64,000 bases of DNA from Megalobrama amblycephala. Lineage: Eukaryota; Chordata; Actinopteri; Cypriniformes; Xenocyprididae. Of this stretch, positions 46,596-59,989 are shown piece after piece. Position 1 is the first letter of the stretch; every line of letters starts with the position of its first letter. The DNA lies in assembly GCF_018812025.1 (NCBI RefSeq), contig NC_063062.1, positions 3,269,927 through 3,333,926 on the forward strand. Reading direction: 5' to 3'. The translations under genes were made by a program, and so were the position numbers. The notes beneath the pieces are model-generated. The model made no database searches. It was given only the letters and a program-made list of their open reading frames with translations, and was not told the DNA's origin.

Positions 46596-48340
46596 GGGGT
46601 AGTGGTCACATGATTGAGACAGACCAGCGAATAAACACATCTGTTCTAGTAAGCTCACGCTGCACTGCCATTTGAGCCAAGCTGATAAATGGTCAGTGTG
46701 GCACGGTTCAAATGACCAGTGCTGTTTCGTTCCGCTTTTAGCACATAAACATTATATCAAACATTTATGTAACTTTTGTTATAATTTTATCGAGGAAAAT
46801 TATATCACTAAAATTATCGTTTTAGTGCCAGTTAGTATAGCTGAACTACACAGAATTTGGAACTGCTGAATGCATTCAGGCAAATATAATGTCAGTACAA
46901 TGGTCAAATACATCCGTCTAGCGCATGATTACATAGAAAAGCAATGGAAAATCAGCGCAGTGGAATGGAAAAATGCATTCTGTGTGAATGGTTGCTTAAA
47001 GTTTACAAAACAAAGTCTACAAAAAGTTGTAGATGGATGGATGGACACCAATAAAAGCAGCTAAATGTACTTGTACATTGGCTAGGGAAGTTTCAGATTT
47101 GTTTCACTGGTACACAAAAGATATTGATGCTGTATTCACAAGACACTTTGTAATAGAATGCTGGGATGCAGCCAGACTTAGGCTCTTGAGACCTGCCAAG
47201 CAGTGTAATAAGAATAGAGCATGGACACTAATGAAAATGTAGCTGGGCCCCGATTGTATCTATAAATAAGTAGCTGCCGGAGAGGATAAATTAAAATACG
47301 CCAAGTTATGCCATCTCTCTCGTAACAGGAGCTGAGAGTCCCATCAATCCTAGTATGAGTTTTCATAGTACCAGCAACATGATTTGTTCACATTTGTTTT
47401 TTATAGGAAAATGTCTGTTAAGAAATGCAATGACAAGCTATACTGTACCTTGTCTTTTTGTCAAAACTGTTCATCGTAACCATAATCCATTCAGCGCCAG
47501 CTGTTGCATAGTTAGGCTATACCAACTGTTTTGTCCCTCATGAGAAAATTCCCACCAACAGATTACTTATTAAATCTGTCATTGGAAAGGTAATGAAAAT
47601 TTTGCTGTCAGCAATGTGTATGCAATAACGACCGAGTAGGAAGAAGCTCTATGAAATGGGACGCCACATTTAGCATAAAAATGCTACAATTCTCTCAGAC
47701 AGAGACAGTCTATAGACAGCAGGTCACGTATTTACTGAAATTGAAGTTCTACTCAGAAAAAGGACACAGAAGAGCTATTTAAGGAACAATTTAAGTGAAA
47801 CTCAAGTCTATGACCTTGAGTCTAGGGCTGGGTGATATCTCTAGATTGTTTTTCCAAATTTTGACTATTTAATTTATATCTCAATATTTTTGCATTTCAA
47901 AGTCAACACTGAAAAAAAATTATCTACTGTTCACTTACGGTTTTATTTATTTATAAAAATGTACCAATACAAAAATGAAATCTGAAGAAAATTATACAAT
48001 CTTCCTACCAAAATTTAAGGTTGTTGCAACAACAAAACAAGTTTTTCAGATTCAATCTTAAATATGTTTGTAGTGCAGTGTGTAGTTAGTTCCATAAAAA
48101 AATAAAACTTTTATTGAAATTGTGAATTATATATTAGAAAACGAACCAAGAGCGCTCCTTTTGTAATCACTCTTGCAAAAACCTCCATTATAATCAATGA
48201 AACTGTCTACACTGCACAATTAATCTCTTATTTACATTGTGTTTACACTTAGTTGGTTATAACGAAAGGGATTGCGATCATGTAGAACTCAGAATTCAAA
48301 TCAATAACAGCTGAAAACATAAGACCTTTTACTGATTGAC

Positions 48341-49319
48341 TTAAAGGTGCCCTAGAACGAAAAATTGAATTTACCTTGGCATAGTTGAATAACAAGAGTT
48401 CAGTACATGGAAATGACATACAGTGAGTCTCAAACACCATTGTTTCCTCCTTCTTATATAAATCTCATTTGTTTAAAAGACCTCTGAAGAACAGGCAAAT
48501 CTCAACATAACACCGACTGTTACGTAACAGTCGGGATCATTAATATGTACGCCCCCAATATTTGCATATGCCAGCCCATGATCGAGGCATTACACAAGGG
48601 CAGCCAGTATTAACGTCTGGATCTGTGCACAGCTGAATCATCAGACTAGGTAAGCAAGCAAGAACAATAGCGAAAAATGGCAGATGGAGCAATAATAACT
48701 GACATGATCCATGAAAACATGATATTTTTAGTGATATTTGTAAATTGTCTTTCTAAATGTTTCGTTAGCATGTTGCTAATGTACTGTTAAATTTGGTTAA
48801 AGTTACCATCGTTTATTACTGTATTCGCGGAGACAAGAGAGCCGTCGCTATTTTCATTTTTAAACACTTGCAGTCTGTATAATGCGTAAACACAACTTCA
48901 TTCTTTATAAATCTCTTCAACAGTGTGTAATGTTAGCTTTAGCCACGGAGCACTATCAAACTCATTCAGAATCAAATGTAAACATCCAAATAAATACTAT
49001 ACTCACATGATCCAAAGCATGCATACAGCATGCATGATGAACATTTTGTAAAGATCCATTTGAGGGTTATATTAGCTGTGTGAACTTTGTTTATGCACTG
49101 TATTATAGTCGAGGGGGCGGGGCAGGGAGCGCAAGATTTAAAGGGACCGCAGCCTGAATCGGTGCATAGTTAATTATGCCTCAAAATAGGCAGTTAAAAA
49201 AATTAATTAAAAAAAATCTATGGAGTATTTTGAGCTGAAACTTCACAGACACATTCAGGACACACCTTAGACTTATAATGTATTTCATCTTGTGAAAGAA
49301 CGTTCTAGGGCACCTTTAA
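48341..49319 (-). mobile_element. TTAA/AGGTGCCC MITE, copy 3 (inverted)
   Basis: The element is 979 bp with TTAA flanks and ends AGGTGCCCTAGAACG and CGTTCTAGGGCACCT. It is inverted relative to copies 1 and 2. Confidence 0.88.
48513..48534. promoter_or_regulatory. 22-bp palindrome with TTACGTAA core (copy 3)
   Basis: The arms CCGACTG and CAGTCGG flank the TTACGTAA core, as at 2722-2743. It is perfect over 22 bases. Confidence 0.5.
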
Positions 49320-50924
49320 ACACCACTGATTGCCATTGCTATTCACGTGCTTAACAGACATGTTTGTGATTGGCTGCAGTGCTCAACGCTGTTGTAAATA
49401 GAAACCTTTGACGGTGTATCACCCATCATTCCTGTGAGATGAAATTTTTTGACAATATTCAATATTTTACTGCAAAACACAGTTGAAAAAAAATCTAGTG
49501 ATCGCATACTGTTTTTTTTTACTAAATTAACAAAATAAAAACTTTGAAAGCAGCAGCCTATCAGCTGTCATTCTTGTGAGAAGAAAAACAGATATTATTC
49601 AATATATATCTCAATATTTTTACATTTGCTTTGGAATAATTTAAAAAGCTGATTTTTGCCCCCATGAAAAATACAAGATCTGGATAGCAGCTATTGTTAC
49701 AAGAGATGAAAAAGATGAGTGAAATTGCCTTACTTTATAAGGTAAACTTTTAAAATGATCCCGATATTTGTGATATTGTGATAATATTGCTAATATTTGA
49801 TGTATAGCCAAGCCCTAATTGTGTCCAATTGTGCTTTAATGTTGCTACATTCAAAATTTAAGAGCCTGACAGCAGTATTCAGGGTGTGTTGGGTCAAACT
49901 TTCTCAACCTTCAAAATGCTTATCAGACAGTCAGTAACCCTGGAGATGACATGGAAAAGCCACTTCAACTATCAGGTCAATGACCTCTCTGAGAGCCATG
50001 AGATGGAAAAGCTCTCCATTTATCTGTCTTCAAAGACAAAGATGAAGAGCAATCTGTTCAGTATCAAGGAAAAGTTCATTAAAAGACTTATTTTGCATCA
50101 TATTCTGAATATGACTACAATTTGAGAGGCTATATGGCACAGATTTATATCTTCATTGGTCGACCCAAGACACTTATCTCAGTTAATGTCTGTTTTACAT
50201 CCTGCCATTTGATATAGAGGCATCAATAAGCTGTCACAAACTGAGCTCATTCACAGATAAATATAGATGGCAATTTGACGTAATCCATCATGCAGCTTGG
50301 AGATTTTTGGCAGCATGCAATGAGACTTTGAAGGCTTCTTATCTTCAAAATCGATTGCGACAGTCAGAGAGGCGGATCACTGGAGAGAGGAAAATGCAAG
50401 AGGGATCAAAAAGAAGATGAATCAGGGAGGATAAACAACACTGGAATAAGAAGTCACTTTCATATGCTTTTAGAAATGTTAATATCAGCTAAAAAAAACA
50501 AATGAAAAAAATAATACTACTAAAATTTCAAAGACAGAAATATATTACTATTGTAATAGAACTGCACTGTAAAATAAAAAAAAATTATATTTCATTATAA
50601 GTATATTCATTATTTTACTTCACAGTAGCAAAATTACAATAGTAAAGACTTTATTTCTTAAAGACTAAACCCTCAGTCAAATCACAACGACCAATCAATT
50701 CCCAATTGACAAAATCAGGTCCCGTCCATTTTGGTTATTTTATGGTCACATAAGAACGTTACAAACAGGTTCCTGTAATGTTACTAAAGGTTCTGAAAAC
50801 ATTTAGTAAATGTGATGGAAGGACCTAAATAGGACCAAAAAATAACATAAAAAAAAAATTTAAAAAAATAAAAATAAAATAAGAGACCTAAAGGGAATAT
50901 CCAAGTATTGGTCACCTAAACATT

Positions 50925-53190
50925 CCCAGAACATCTTGAATGTTCCGTGAGGGTCCGCCAAATAACGTCCCCCAACCCTTAAAAGAACTCCACATTGTGA
51001 CCGTCTCTGACCTTTCTGAGAATGTTACCAGGAGACGTCCTTGACACTTGCAGGGAAGTTCTGAGAACGTTCTGGGAACATCACATTACCAAATAAAATA
51101 TGGTCCCCTAAATGTTCCAAGAACACCCTGAATGCCAATGTCCACCAAATAACGTCCCCCAACCCTTTAAAGAACTCCACATCGTGAGTCGTGACCGTCT
51201 CGGAACGTTCTGGGAACGTTACCAGTAGGGATGTCCAGATCCGATCACGTGATCGGAAATCGGGCCCGATCATGTGGTTTCAGACTCGATCGGAATCGGA
51301 CGTTACCCAGTGCCCAAGGAAGTCGACCGGAAGTTGAAGTCGGCCGCGTGCTGCCATCTTGTAGCAGAACTTCACTTGCGTTAGCATCCCATTGACTCCC
51401 ATTCATTTTGGCGTCACTTTGACAGTGAATAACTTTACATCTGAGGCGTTTAAAGACTCCATTTGTCCATTATTTATTTCCAAAGATACACGACAATGTA
51501 TAAAGGGCTCCATTACCTTCTATGTTACATTATGGCCCCGTAGAAACGTAGATAGCGTCATAACCACTCGACTCTCTGTCGCACAGTAGAGAAATTACCG
51601 TACAGACAGGAGGAGAAGCTCGCAGGCAATCGGGGAGATTATCTTAATTTGGCGTACTGGCGTTACATTTTAAAATACTATACAAACTAATTAATCAGAA
51701 TACTTACTCCTGCTCACTCACGCCAAAGAACTCCCCGCTCAAGCTCGCCGTCTCTGCAAGATTAACGATGGCAGTTTGCACGCACAGCTACTAGAAGTTT
51801 TACATCTGTCAGACAGGTTGCGGACGTCATCAAGCTTAGTTTGAGTCTGCGCGTCAGAAACGGAAGTGCTAAAAATCGCTAAAAATGGGCTTCACTTGTC
51901 TCAATTGAGTTCCAATGGGGTCGCTGTGTCCATTTCTTTTACTGTCTATGACGTTACCTCCCGATCAGGACTCGGATATATATGTATATATATTCTCATT
52001 ATTTTTAACACATCTATAGTGATGCGGTGGCACAGAGTTAGGCCTGTTTCACACTGCAAGCGTAAGCGGCGCGTGAGTAGCGCATATTTTTTTCAGCGTG
52101 CATGTCAACCAACGGATGCATTCACACAGGCAGCAGGAGCAGCTCGTAAAGCGTCAGGCAGGAGCGTCGCGTAAGCAGCAGTGCTGCGATCGTCTCGGCA
52201 CCGAGTCTATCCCTGTGTCTCAATCAGCTCCCTAGCTCTTTAGGTCGTGAATCAGTATATAATGAAAGTGAATGTGGCTGATACCCTGATCAGTGCCCTA
52301 ACTACTGAACTAGGGAGCTGATTGAGACACACGCTGCGCTGCTGACGCATAATTAAAGTGAAAGCACACTTTTGATGGACAAAATAAATATAATTTCAAA
52401 CAAAAAGTGTTCAAAATGCACACAATACGCATGTCTAATGTGTTTTAACAAGAATTTGAGTATGACAGAAAAGAAAATTAAGAATCAAAAATAATAATAG
52501 AAGATTTACCCATTTAAACTTGTTTTTTATTATTCAGTTTGGGTTAAAGTATGGTGTATTATAAAAAACTAAAGTAAACTAGCCAGAAAATATGATATAT
52601 ATAAACATTATTTTAGTTATTACACAGACTGCAGCATACCCAAATCAAACCAAATATATTTGTTTTTATATTAGCCTTTTTTATATTTACTGTTGCACTA
52701 AAGTGAAGTGAAGTGAACAATTTATGTTATTTATTACTTGATTGTTCAAGCTACCTCACAGAAGTGCTCTGTTTGTAATTAAATAAAAAATAAGGAACGT
52801 CCTGGATCTGTTTTTTTTTTTCGCTCTTCTTTATTCTTTTTTTGATGTATTATAGAAGTATAGGATCAGGACTCGGTATCGGCAGATACTCAAAATCAAA
52901 TGACTCGGACTCGGACTCGAGGGCAAAAAAACCTGATCGGGACATCCCTAGTTACCAGGCGACGTCCTTGACACCAGTGGGGAATTTCTGAGAACATTCT
53001 GGGAACATCACATTTCCAAATAAAATATGGTCCCCTAAACATTCAGAGACCATCCTGAATGTTCTGCGAAGGTCCGCCAAATAACATCCCCCAACCCTTT
53101 AAAGAACATCGTGACCGTCTCGGAACGTTCTGGGAACGCTACTTGACACCAATGGGGACATTCTGAGAACGTAAAATTTCCAGCATGGTA
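50925..53190. repeat. minisatellite of GAACGTTCTGGGAAC type, about 190-bp unit
   Basis: The blocks CCAAATAACGTCCCCCAACC, AATAAAATATGGTCCCCTAA and GAACGTTCTGGGAAC recur in the same order. After removing the hAT insertion, equivalent TTCTGGGAA sites are about 190 bp apart. TTCTGGGAA occurs at 51070, 51208, 52997 and 53128. Confidence 0.85.
51226..52950. mobile_element. hAT-like element with perfect 8-bp target duplication
   Basis: The ends TAGGGATGTCCAGATCC and GATCGGGACATCCCTA are inverted. GTTACCAG flanks it at 51218-51225 and 52951-52958. The 1725 bp contain no hAT transposase frame, but do include secondary repeats such as an inverted pair GTGTCTCAATCAGCTCCCTA / TAGGGAGCTGATTGAGACAC at 52215-52332. 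Confidence 0.92.
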
Positions 53191-55067
53191 ATGTATCGAT
53201 ACTGTGGAAAATTGTATTGAAACGGTTTCAGATATTCAGAATCTATATGCGTCGAAAAATCAATATTTATGACAACACTAATGAATATGTATCATCTTTA
53301 ACTTGAAGCCAACATAGTTTGAATCAGGCAAGCGATATCCTGGTTTCCAATGACCTCTGATCAAACGCAAACGGAACAAGCAGATCTTTAAAAGTCCACC
53401 AGTTAAAATTCACAAGGGTAGAAATGGGATTCTTTCAATTATTTTTCCTTTGTAGGATTCCAGCACATTATATTGAACAGAGAATTTTAGAAATGGCTCC
53501 TCTGGATGAATCAAGGTTCAAAAGGTCTTTTCAATTAACTTTCTAACCCTGCTGTTATTATGCAAACCACTGTCTCTTCCTGTCTCTGATGTCAGAAGTA
53601 ATTCACAAGCCTCCTTCACCTCAGAACACCAGCAGAAGAGAAATATCAGGAAATTCAATAGCTCAGACGTCTGGGGAAATGAGATTAACCAATGAGTCCT
53701 CTCACTCGTCACTGGTATTGAGAGAGAACGCATAAAGGTAATCCTTTTGTCAATACTTTCTGAATATTGCGTCTTGAGTGCAATATTGCTATCTGAGCAG
53801 TGACTAAAAGACATTGAGAGCAAAATATAGAATATATGATTAAATGAATCACTTCTTAATCAGTCAGTAATATATACTGAATTCAAATTAAAGACACTCT
53901 GTACATCATTTAAGATACTCTCAAAAATATATACCTTAATTGACGTGGGTGGAACATTGTGTAACATCTTAACTAACAAAAAGTGAGAAGAAAACAACAC
54001 CATTTATATTGTTACAAAGAAGTACATCTGCTATAGGTGCAAAGATAATTGACTTTGGGTGTAAAAGGACAATACAGGAAACTTGTCCTATTTCAAGTGT
54101 GGGAACATCCCTTTCTCGGTCTTTTGCTGTAATCTCATATCAAATTTCAGTGAACCCGACAAGTCATGGGAACGTTAAACTTTGACAGAAGAGCGGTTGA
54201 GTGTAAACAGAATTGCTCTGATGAGTATTCAAATGACATGTAAAGCAACTTAACTTGAACACTGACATCGCCCAACTGGACAAACTGGATTGACCTGTTA
54301 TGCAGGTTAACGGATTAAAGAGTATGTTATTGTAGTTCTCATCTGGAACTACGTTTCATCTGTTGTCAATATTTGTTAATACATCTAAAAAAACATTCTT
54401 ATGTTTAATATAATAAGTAATCTTTAAATGAACATTCTGTAACTAACTCATCTTAATTTGCATAAAAATACAGCAATGTGTGTATGCTGTCATTTTGTTT
54501 TCCAGGATCAGGCTGTCTGCAATTTCTGGCCCAATTTGTATTTTAATTCCTAAGCCAAACTCTATGGCAGAATCTCCTTCTCAGTGATCCATCATTATTT
54601 AAAAAATACTGAAATATCTGTCCTGACAGCATATTGCCATTATCAATCATGATACTTTATGTGACATCTTCAGAATGAGAAATTAAACTAGATTTTTATA
54701 CTTTCTGAATAAAATGTGCCACTGGCAGAGTTATGATCTAGAAATATAATTCTACAGGATTTTTATTTTTTCCCTATAAGTCTTAAAGTGATACTTCACC
54801 CAAAAATGAAAATTCTGTCATAATTTCTCACCTCATGTCGTTCCAAACCCGTAAGACCCAAATTAAGATATTTGTGATGAAATCTGAGAGCTCTCTGACC
54901 CTCCATAGACAGCTACATAACTACCACTTTGACACTTCAAAAAGTTCATAAAGAGACGTAGAGTAGAAGAGTAAGAGTAAAACTAATCCATATGAATTGA
55001 GCGATTTAGTCCAAATTTGCTTGATCACTTTATATAATGAAAAGATGTAATTTAAGCTTTTATTCAC

Positions 55068-55571
55068 TAGGGCTGGGAAAATAAATCGATGCATCGCGAA
55101 TCGAAAAATGATTCTGGATCGTTTCTGAGATTTTCTGAATGCATCGCGATTCTCTCTTGAATCGATTCTGAGCTTAGTTTTTAACAGCAGATGGCACTAG
55201 ATACTTTAGAATGTAAAGAATGTACTTCAGAATGTCTCTGCTTGCTTCCAATTCCTTACACACAATACTTGAACCTTCTATAAAATATTCATTCATAAAG
55301 TTCGAAAAGGTTGAAGCGAATTACAAGGGTGTTTGCAGTGGGCTGTGTACATTAATCACGAGTCATAAAAGCATTCTGAGGTGCAAATACATTCTCAGAC
55401 TCAGCCGAATGCACGAGCGCTCTTCTTCATGAGCATTTGAGTGTGCATTTAAAAACTAGCCTAGAGCGCCATCTGCTGTTAAAAACTAAGCTCAGAATTG
55501 ATTCGAGAGAGAATCGTGAGGCGTTCAGAGAATCGATCCACGAATCGAGAAGCAAATTTGTCACAGCCCTA
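55068..55571. mobile_element. hAT-like foldback MITE (TAGGGCTG)
   Basis: TAGGGCTGGGAAAATAAATC and the inverted TTTGTCACAGCCCTA are the ends, flanked by TTATTCAC and TCATTCAC (7 of 8). The inner arms AACAGCAGATGGCACTAG and CTAGAGCGCCATCTGCTGTT fold back. Confidence 0.85.
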
Positions 55572-55681
55572 TCATTCACATATAAACATTGATCAGCGAA
55601 CAAACAGAAGCTCAAATGAATCTGCTTGAAGTGCGAGAACAAACCTCATTGTTGCGTTGCAAATGTGCTGCGTAACACACG

Positions 55682-56573
55682 GGGCCCTATAATACACCCG
55701 GCGCAATGCGACGTAAGGCGCAGCGCAAGTGTGTTTGCTAGTTTGCATCCAGCGCCGTTCGCGTTTTCCCGTTCAGCACCACGTCCTTAAATTAGTAAAT
55801 GCATTTGCGCCAGTTAGTGCGCCCATGGGCGTGCTGGTCTAAAAAAGAGGTGTGTTCAGGTGCATTGCCGGCGCATTGCTATTTTAAGGAGCTGAAAATA
55901 GACTGTGCCATAGACCAACTCAAACCTGGTCTAAAGTCAATGGCGCAATATTTTTTTGTTAGAGCGCGTTGGTAGAAACTGCGCCTCTGGGCGCGTCCAC
56001 AGTGTGCGTTGACTTTGCTTATTACACACAGGGATGCGCATCACACAAACATGCCAAATATTAAAAACAAAAGGATTACAGTGTAAAAGAATATTATTGT
56101 GTAGGCTACATAAATATAAAAATGTAATGATGAATAGTCATTGCGTGTATTAGAATTAGGCTACCTATTTTCAATTCAGCCTATTACTACTTATAATGAT
56201 GAACGAAATTGGCTAATTAATTGAACAATCGTGCCAATAAACACACACACATATATATTAACTGACTTTAACTTTGCGCACGAGCAGATCGGTTCAGCTT
56301 TTCCGCCAACAAATTCCGCCATGTAAATAGCAATCCGCCATGGCGCGAGCGCATCTCGCTTTTAAAGGGAATGGGAGATGACACTCTGATTGGTTTATTG
56401 AACGTTACGTCCATTACTCATTAAGAGAATAGGGACAACCCATTTCAAAAATGCGCCCCGGCGCACGGACCGTTTTTCCGTCGTTAAAATAGCAAAAGTG
56501 GATTTGGACACGCCCTGAGTGCACCTGCGCCGTGCGCTTTACACTTTGCGTTTAGATCGTTAAAATAGGGCCC
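55682..56573. mobile_element. GGGCCCTAT DNA element with 3-bp duplication
   Basis: The ends GGGCCCTATAATACACC and the inverted GTTAAAATAGGGCCC are flanked by ACG on both sides. It is GC-richer than its surroundings (CGGCGCAATGCG, CGCCCCGGCGCACGG). The 3-bp duplication fits a Harbinger-type element. No transposase is seen. Confidence 0.8.
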
Positions 56574-56929
56574 ACGAGAATGAACCTCATTGGTTCTCGC
56601 ATGTCAAGCAAATGCTTGAGCTTCCGTTTATCTGATGTGTGAGTTGATGAATATGTGAATAAAAGCCTAAATTCATTCAAAATCATTAATTCACTGCATT
56701 CACTAAACCGCTCAATTCATATGGATTAGTTTTACGATCTCTTTATGAACTTTTTGAAGTGTACTTGTGTAGCTGTCAATGGAGGGACAGAAACTCTCTG
56801 ATTTCATCAAAAGGATCTTCATTTGTGTTCCGAAGATGAATGAAAGTCTTGCGGTTTTGGAATGACATGAGGGTGAGTAATTAATGACAGGATTTTTAAA
56901 TTTTTTGGGTGAACTAACCCTTTAAGGTT

Positions 56930-57505
56930 TTTCACATTAGTGAAATTTTGGCTAAAATTCTGTTGACAAACAAAGTAGCCGTTTCCAAAAAAAAAATTTG
57001 CACAAAATTGGAATATCACATAAAATATTTGCAAATAAAGCAGCATTTCCATCCCATGTGTTCAAGAGAACAAAATTGTCACTAATGAAACTGAAAGTTG
57101 CTGCAATATTTGAAGCCACTTTTTTGTACATCATAGATTACCTGTGCCGACGCAGACGAAATGAAATAAACGCTGTCATGTTATCTTGCGTTCGGATGCT
57201 GGTGTTTGTGAATGCAATCATGGGAGATGCTTCTGGGAGGGAATTAAACCAAATCATCCTGATGACAGACTTTGGCTCAGGCATTTCAGAATGATCAAAC
57301 CAACATTTGAGATGCTGTGCGATGAAACTGATCCGCCGGTTAGACTAGTTTTGCCTTCCCACCCCAACAGAAAATATTTTTTTGTTGCGCATTGAGGGTT
57401 TTTATGCACATTTTTTAGAATTGATGTGCATCTTGTCATTTACATCTAGCGTTTTTTATGTGATACATCCTAAGATTTGTATAAAAATAGGTGGATGGAA
57501 ACAGC
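56930..57505 (+). pseudogene. possible PIF/Harbinger transposase fragment
   Basis: The plus frame 57186-57395 contains DDRLWLRHFRMIKPTFEMLC, resembling the HFRMSRxTFxxLCDEL block near the N-terminus of HARBI1-like nucleases. Upstream, in another frame, CRRRRNEINAVML resembles the basic start of such proteins. TTTCCATCC and GGATGGAAA motifs near the edges may be termini. It is short, with a broken frame, so this is a tentative call. Confidence 0.4.
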
Positions 57506-58288
57506 TCAATACTCTTTCAAACCGAGCAGCTTTCTGTTGGTCAACTTGGACTTGATCAACTTAAACCCGATGTGAAATCTGCACGAGGAAATCTTTCGCC
57601 CTCAAGTGAAATTTGCAATTGTGCAAGATACCTATTAAAACGGCTCAATTTCAACCATGAAAATTCGGTAAATGTGACCGGAAAAACAAACAAGCAGACA
57701 GACTTGTCAAGGACAAAAGATGAATCTTCAAATGTGTAGCCTAAGAGCAAGCATATGCAAAACACAGTTTGAAACCTATTAGCATTTATCTTAGAAAAAC
57801 AGTTGGCACTTGTGGCTGCAGATTTGTTAAACTCTGATAAGGAGCCCAGAAGGCGTGAAGGGAGTCAAAAAAAAGAAAGCATAGCACATCTAATTGAGCT
57901 GCTTTGAGTCTGTTCATATTCCTCATTGCTTTACTGATGTTGTTGAGCTGCATAAAACTGATACTTGATGTCTGAAGTAAAAGCAGAGGCGGAGGTCCAC
58001 TGAGGCCAGAGGAAACATGGATCTCAGTTTAAAATAGGCTCCAGCTGCCCGAGGCCCAGCGGTGTGGCCCTTCCTCTCTATGAGAGGAGATGTTGTTTTG
58101 TCATTGAGAAGGATGTAAGAAGAATCAAGAGTGCTGCTGTCGTGGCCTACAGAAGGTAAAATGAGGCAGGAAACAGGTAATACGGCTCTTTGATCCATGC
58201 CTTTTCCCTCTGACCATTTGTTCTGCTCAAATCTATTGTTCCCCCTTGATTCAATCTGCTGCCTGTATGAGTCACAGCACTCATGCCC

Positions 58289-58331
58289 ACACACACACAC
58301 ACACACACACGCACGCACGGACACACACAGG
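58289..58331. repeat. (CA)n microsatellite
   Basis: An impure CA run interspersed with CG pairs (GCACGCACGG). Confidence 0.95.
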
Positions 58332-58789
58332 CAGAGGAAGGGCGGATTATGTTCGACTAAAGATCTGTGATATTTTAATATCCCTGGTCAGTGAATGTTT
58401 GTGTTTAAATGATGAGTCATGCAGACCTGACTCTAGGTTTAACCTAAATTTAGCCCCCCAAAATAGCAAAAAAAAATTCAGGCTGGTTTGAGAATGAAGG
58501 TCACAGGTCAATTTTAAGCATTTGTTGGGGAAATAATGAGGTCATGGGTCAAAACTGAAGGATAAACCCAGTCAATTCAAAGTAGGGATAGGTGCTTTAA
58601 AAATTTATATTTTTATCAAATTTAAATGCTACAGTACATTACACATTTCCTCTGAGGGACCATCACAAGAAAAATACAGTAAAAATCTAGTTGAATATAA
58701 GCAAGGCATACTTTTCATGTTGATTTTTAATGTAAGAACACAAGAAAAAGTATTTAATAATACATTTTTACATTTATATGCATCAAGAT

Positions 58790-59215
58790 ATTTCTTTTTT
58801 GAAAGAAGTCTCTTAGATTCACCATGGCGGCATTTATTTGATCAAAAATTGTGTAATTTTGTATTGTGAAATATTTTAAAATAACCGTTTTATTTAATCG
58901 TTTTAAAATAATGGCTTTTGTAACATTTAAAATAATTGTTTTCTATTTTAATATAACCATTACTCCAGTCTTCAATGTCACATGATCCTTCAGAAATCAT
59001 CCTAATATGCTAATTCACTATTTATTATTATTATCATCAATGTTGAAAACAGTTGTGCTCTTTAATATGTTTGTGGAAAACATGATGCATTTTTTCCAAG
59101 ATTCTCTGATGCATGGAAAGCTCAAAAACAGCGTTTATTTGAAATCTTTTGCAACATTATAAATGTCATTAATGTCAATTTAATGCATCCTTACTGAATA
59201 AAAGTATATTTTTCT
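58790..59215. mobile_element. ACACTACC-family MITE copy
   Basis: The copy contains GAAAGAAGTCTCTTAGATTC, TCAATGTCACATGATCCTTC and TAATGCATCCTTACTGAATA in the family order. Its ends are degraded. Confidence 0.75.
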
Positions 59216-59989
59216 ACTCATATATTTTACTAAGTATACAATAACATTTAAGTAATAAAAACATTGAGTTATGAAAAAGTTGCAAATAAAGTAAAAACTG
59301 AAATAAACAGCTTAAACTGCAACATTAAAGTTTTATATCACCTGCAGTAATACACAGTAAAATGATCTGACACAAGATATAAACAAGCACCGGTTTGGTT
59401 TGTGTGGGATTTTTCCATCTCGCACCCACCTGCTCCTATAGAAATTTCCACCTGCTCCCAACTTGCATTCCTAATGGTTTTTATAACGCTAGGCCTCATT
59501 CCTGCAATCCACTATTTTAAAAGTGGCCTAAAATCCGATTTTTTTCTGTTCAAAAGAAATTTATTTGCAGAAATGTGCCAGACTTCCCGAAGCAAGAGGG
59601 AACTGAGAACTGTGCTCCTCAGATGAATTATTTAAAGAAATAACAAAATAACTGCTCTCAGACAGCCTGCTCCAGCCAAAAACTTAGTTATACCACCCGC
59701 TCACCACTACAGATGTTTTCCTCTCTCCATGACAAACCTAATCAGACCTCGAGTGCCATTTCCACTGCAAACTCCACTAACAGTAGAGTACGGAGCTAAA
59801 GGGGCTGAATTTTTGCTTTGGGGAATTGAAGGGGGAATTCCTCCCTTAGGTGAGATGTGGCAATTTTAGAATAAATTACAATTATCTCACCTAAATGTTT
59901 GCTCACTCAATGTATTTGTTTTTACAGTTGGGTGATTTTGTTGCAATAGCTTACAGACAGCACAAGGAAGCTTGAACTTCCTCACTAGA

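Larger units (their letters stand above)
47823..49817. mobile_element. hAT-like MITE split by a TTAA MITE
   Basis: The left end is TAGGGCTGGGTGATATCTC and the right end is the inverted GTATAGCCAAGCCCTA. The flanking octamers CTTGAGTC and ATTGTGTC match at 6 of 8. Copy 3 of the AGGTGCCC MITE lies inside. Confidence 0.7.
54783..56925. mobile_element. Angel-like MITE hosting two other elements
   Basis: TTAA AGTGATACTTCACCC on the left and GGGTGAACTAACCCT TTAA on the right mark the ends. The inner arms pair through CACTTCAAAAAGTTCATAAA and its complement near 56740-56760. A hAT-like element (55068-55571) and a GGGCCC element (55682-56573) lie within. Confidence 0.85.

Noticed and set aside
51060..53140. 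Heat-shock elements in the GAACGTTCTGGGAAC motif
   Set aside because: GAAnnTTC is present, but the third GAA is one base out of register for a canonical three-unit element.
53518..53823. 101-codon minus-strand frame
   Set aside because: No motif, no similarity to the expected upstream plekha7 exons and no clear splice sites at its edges.
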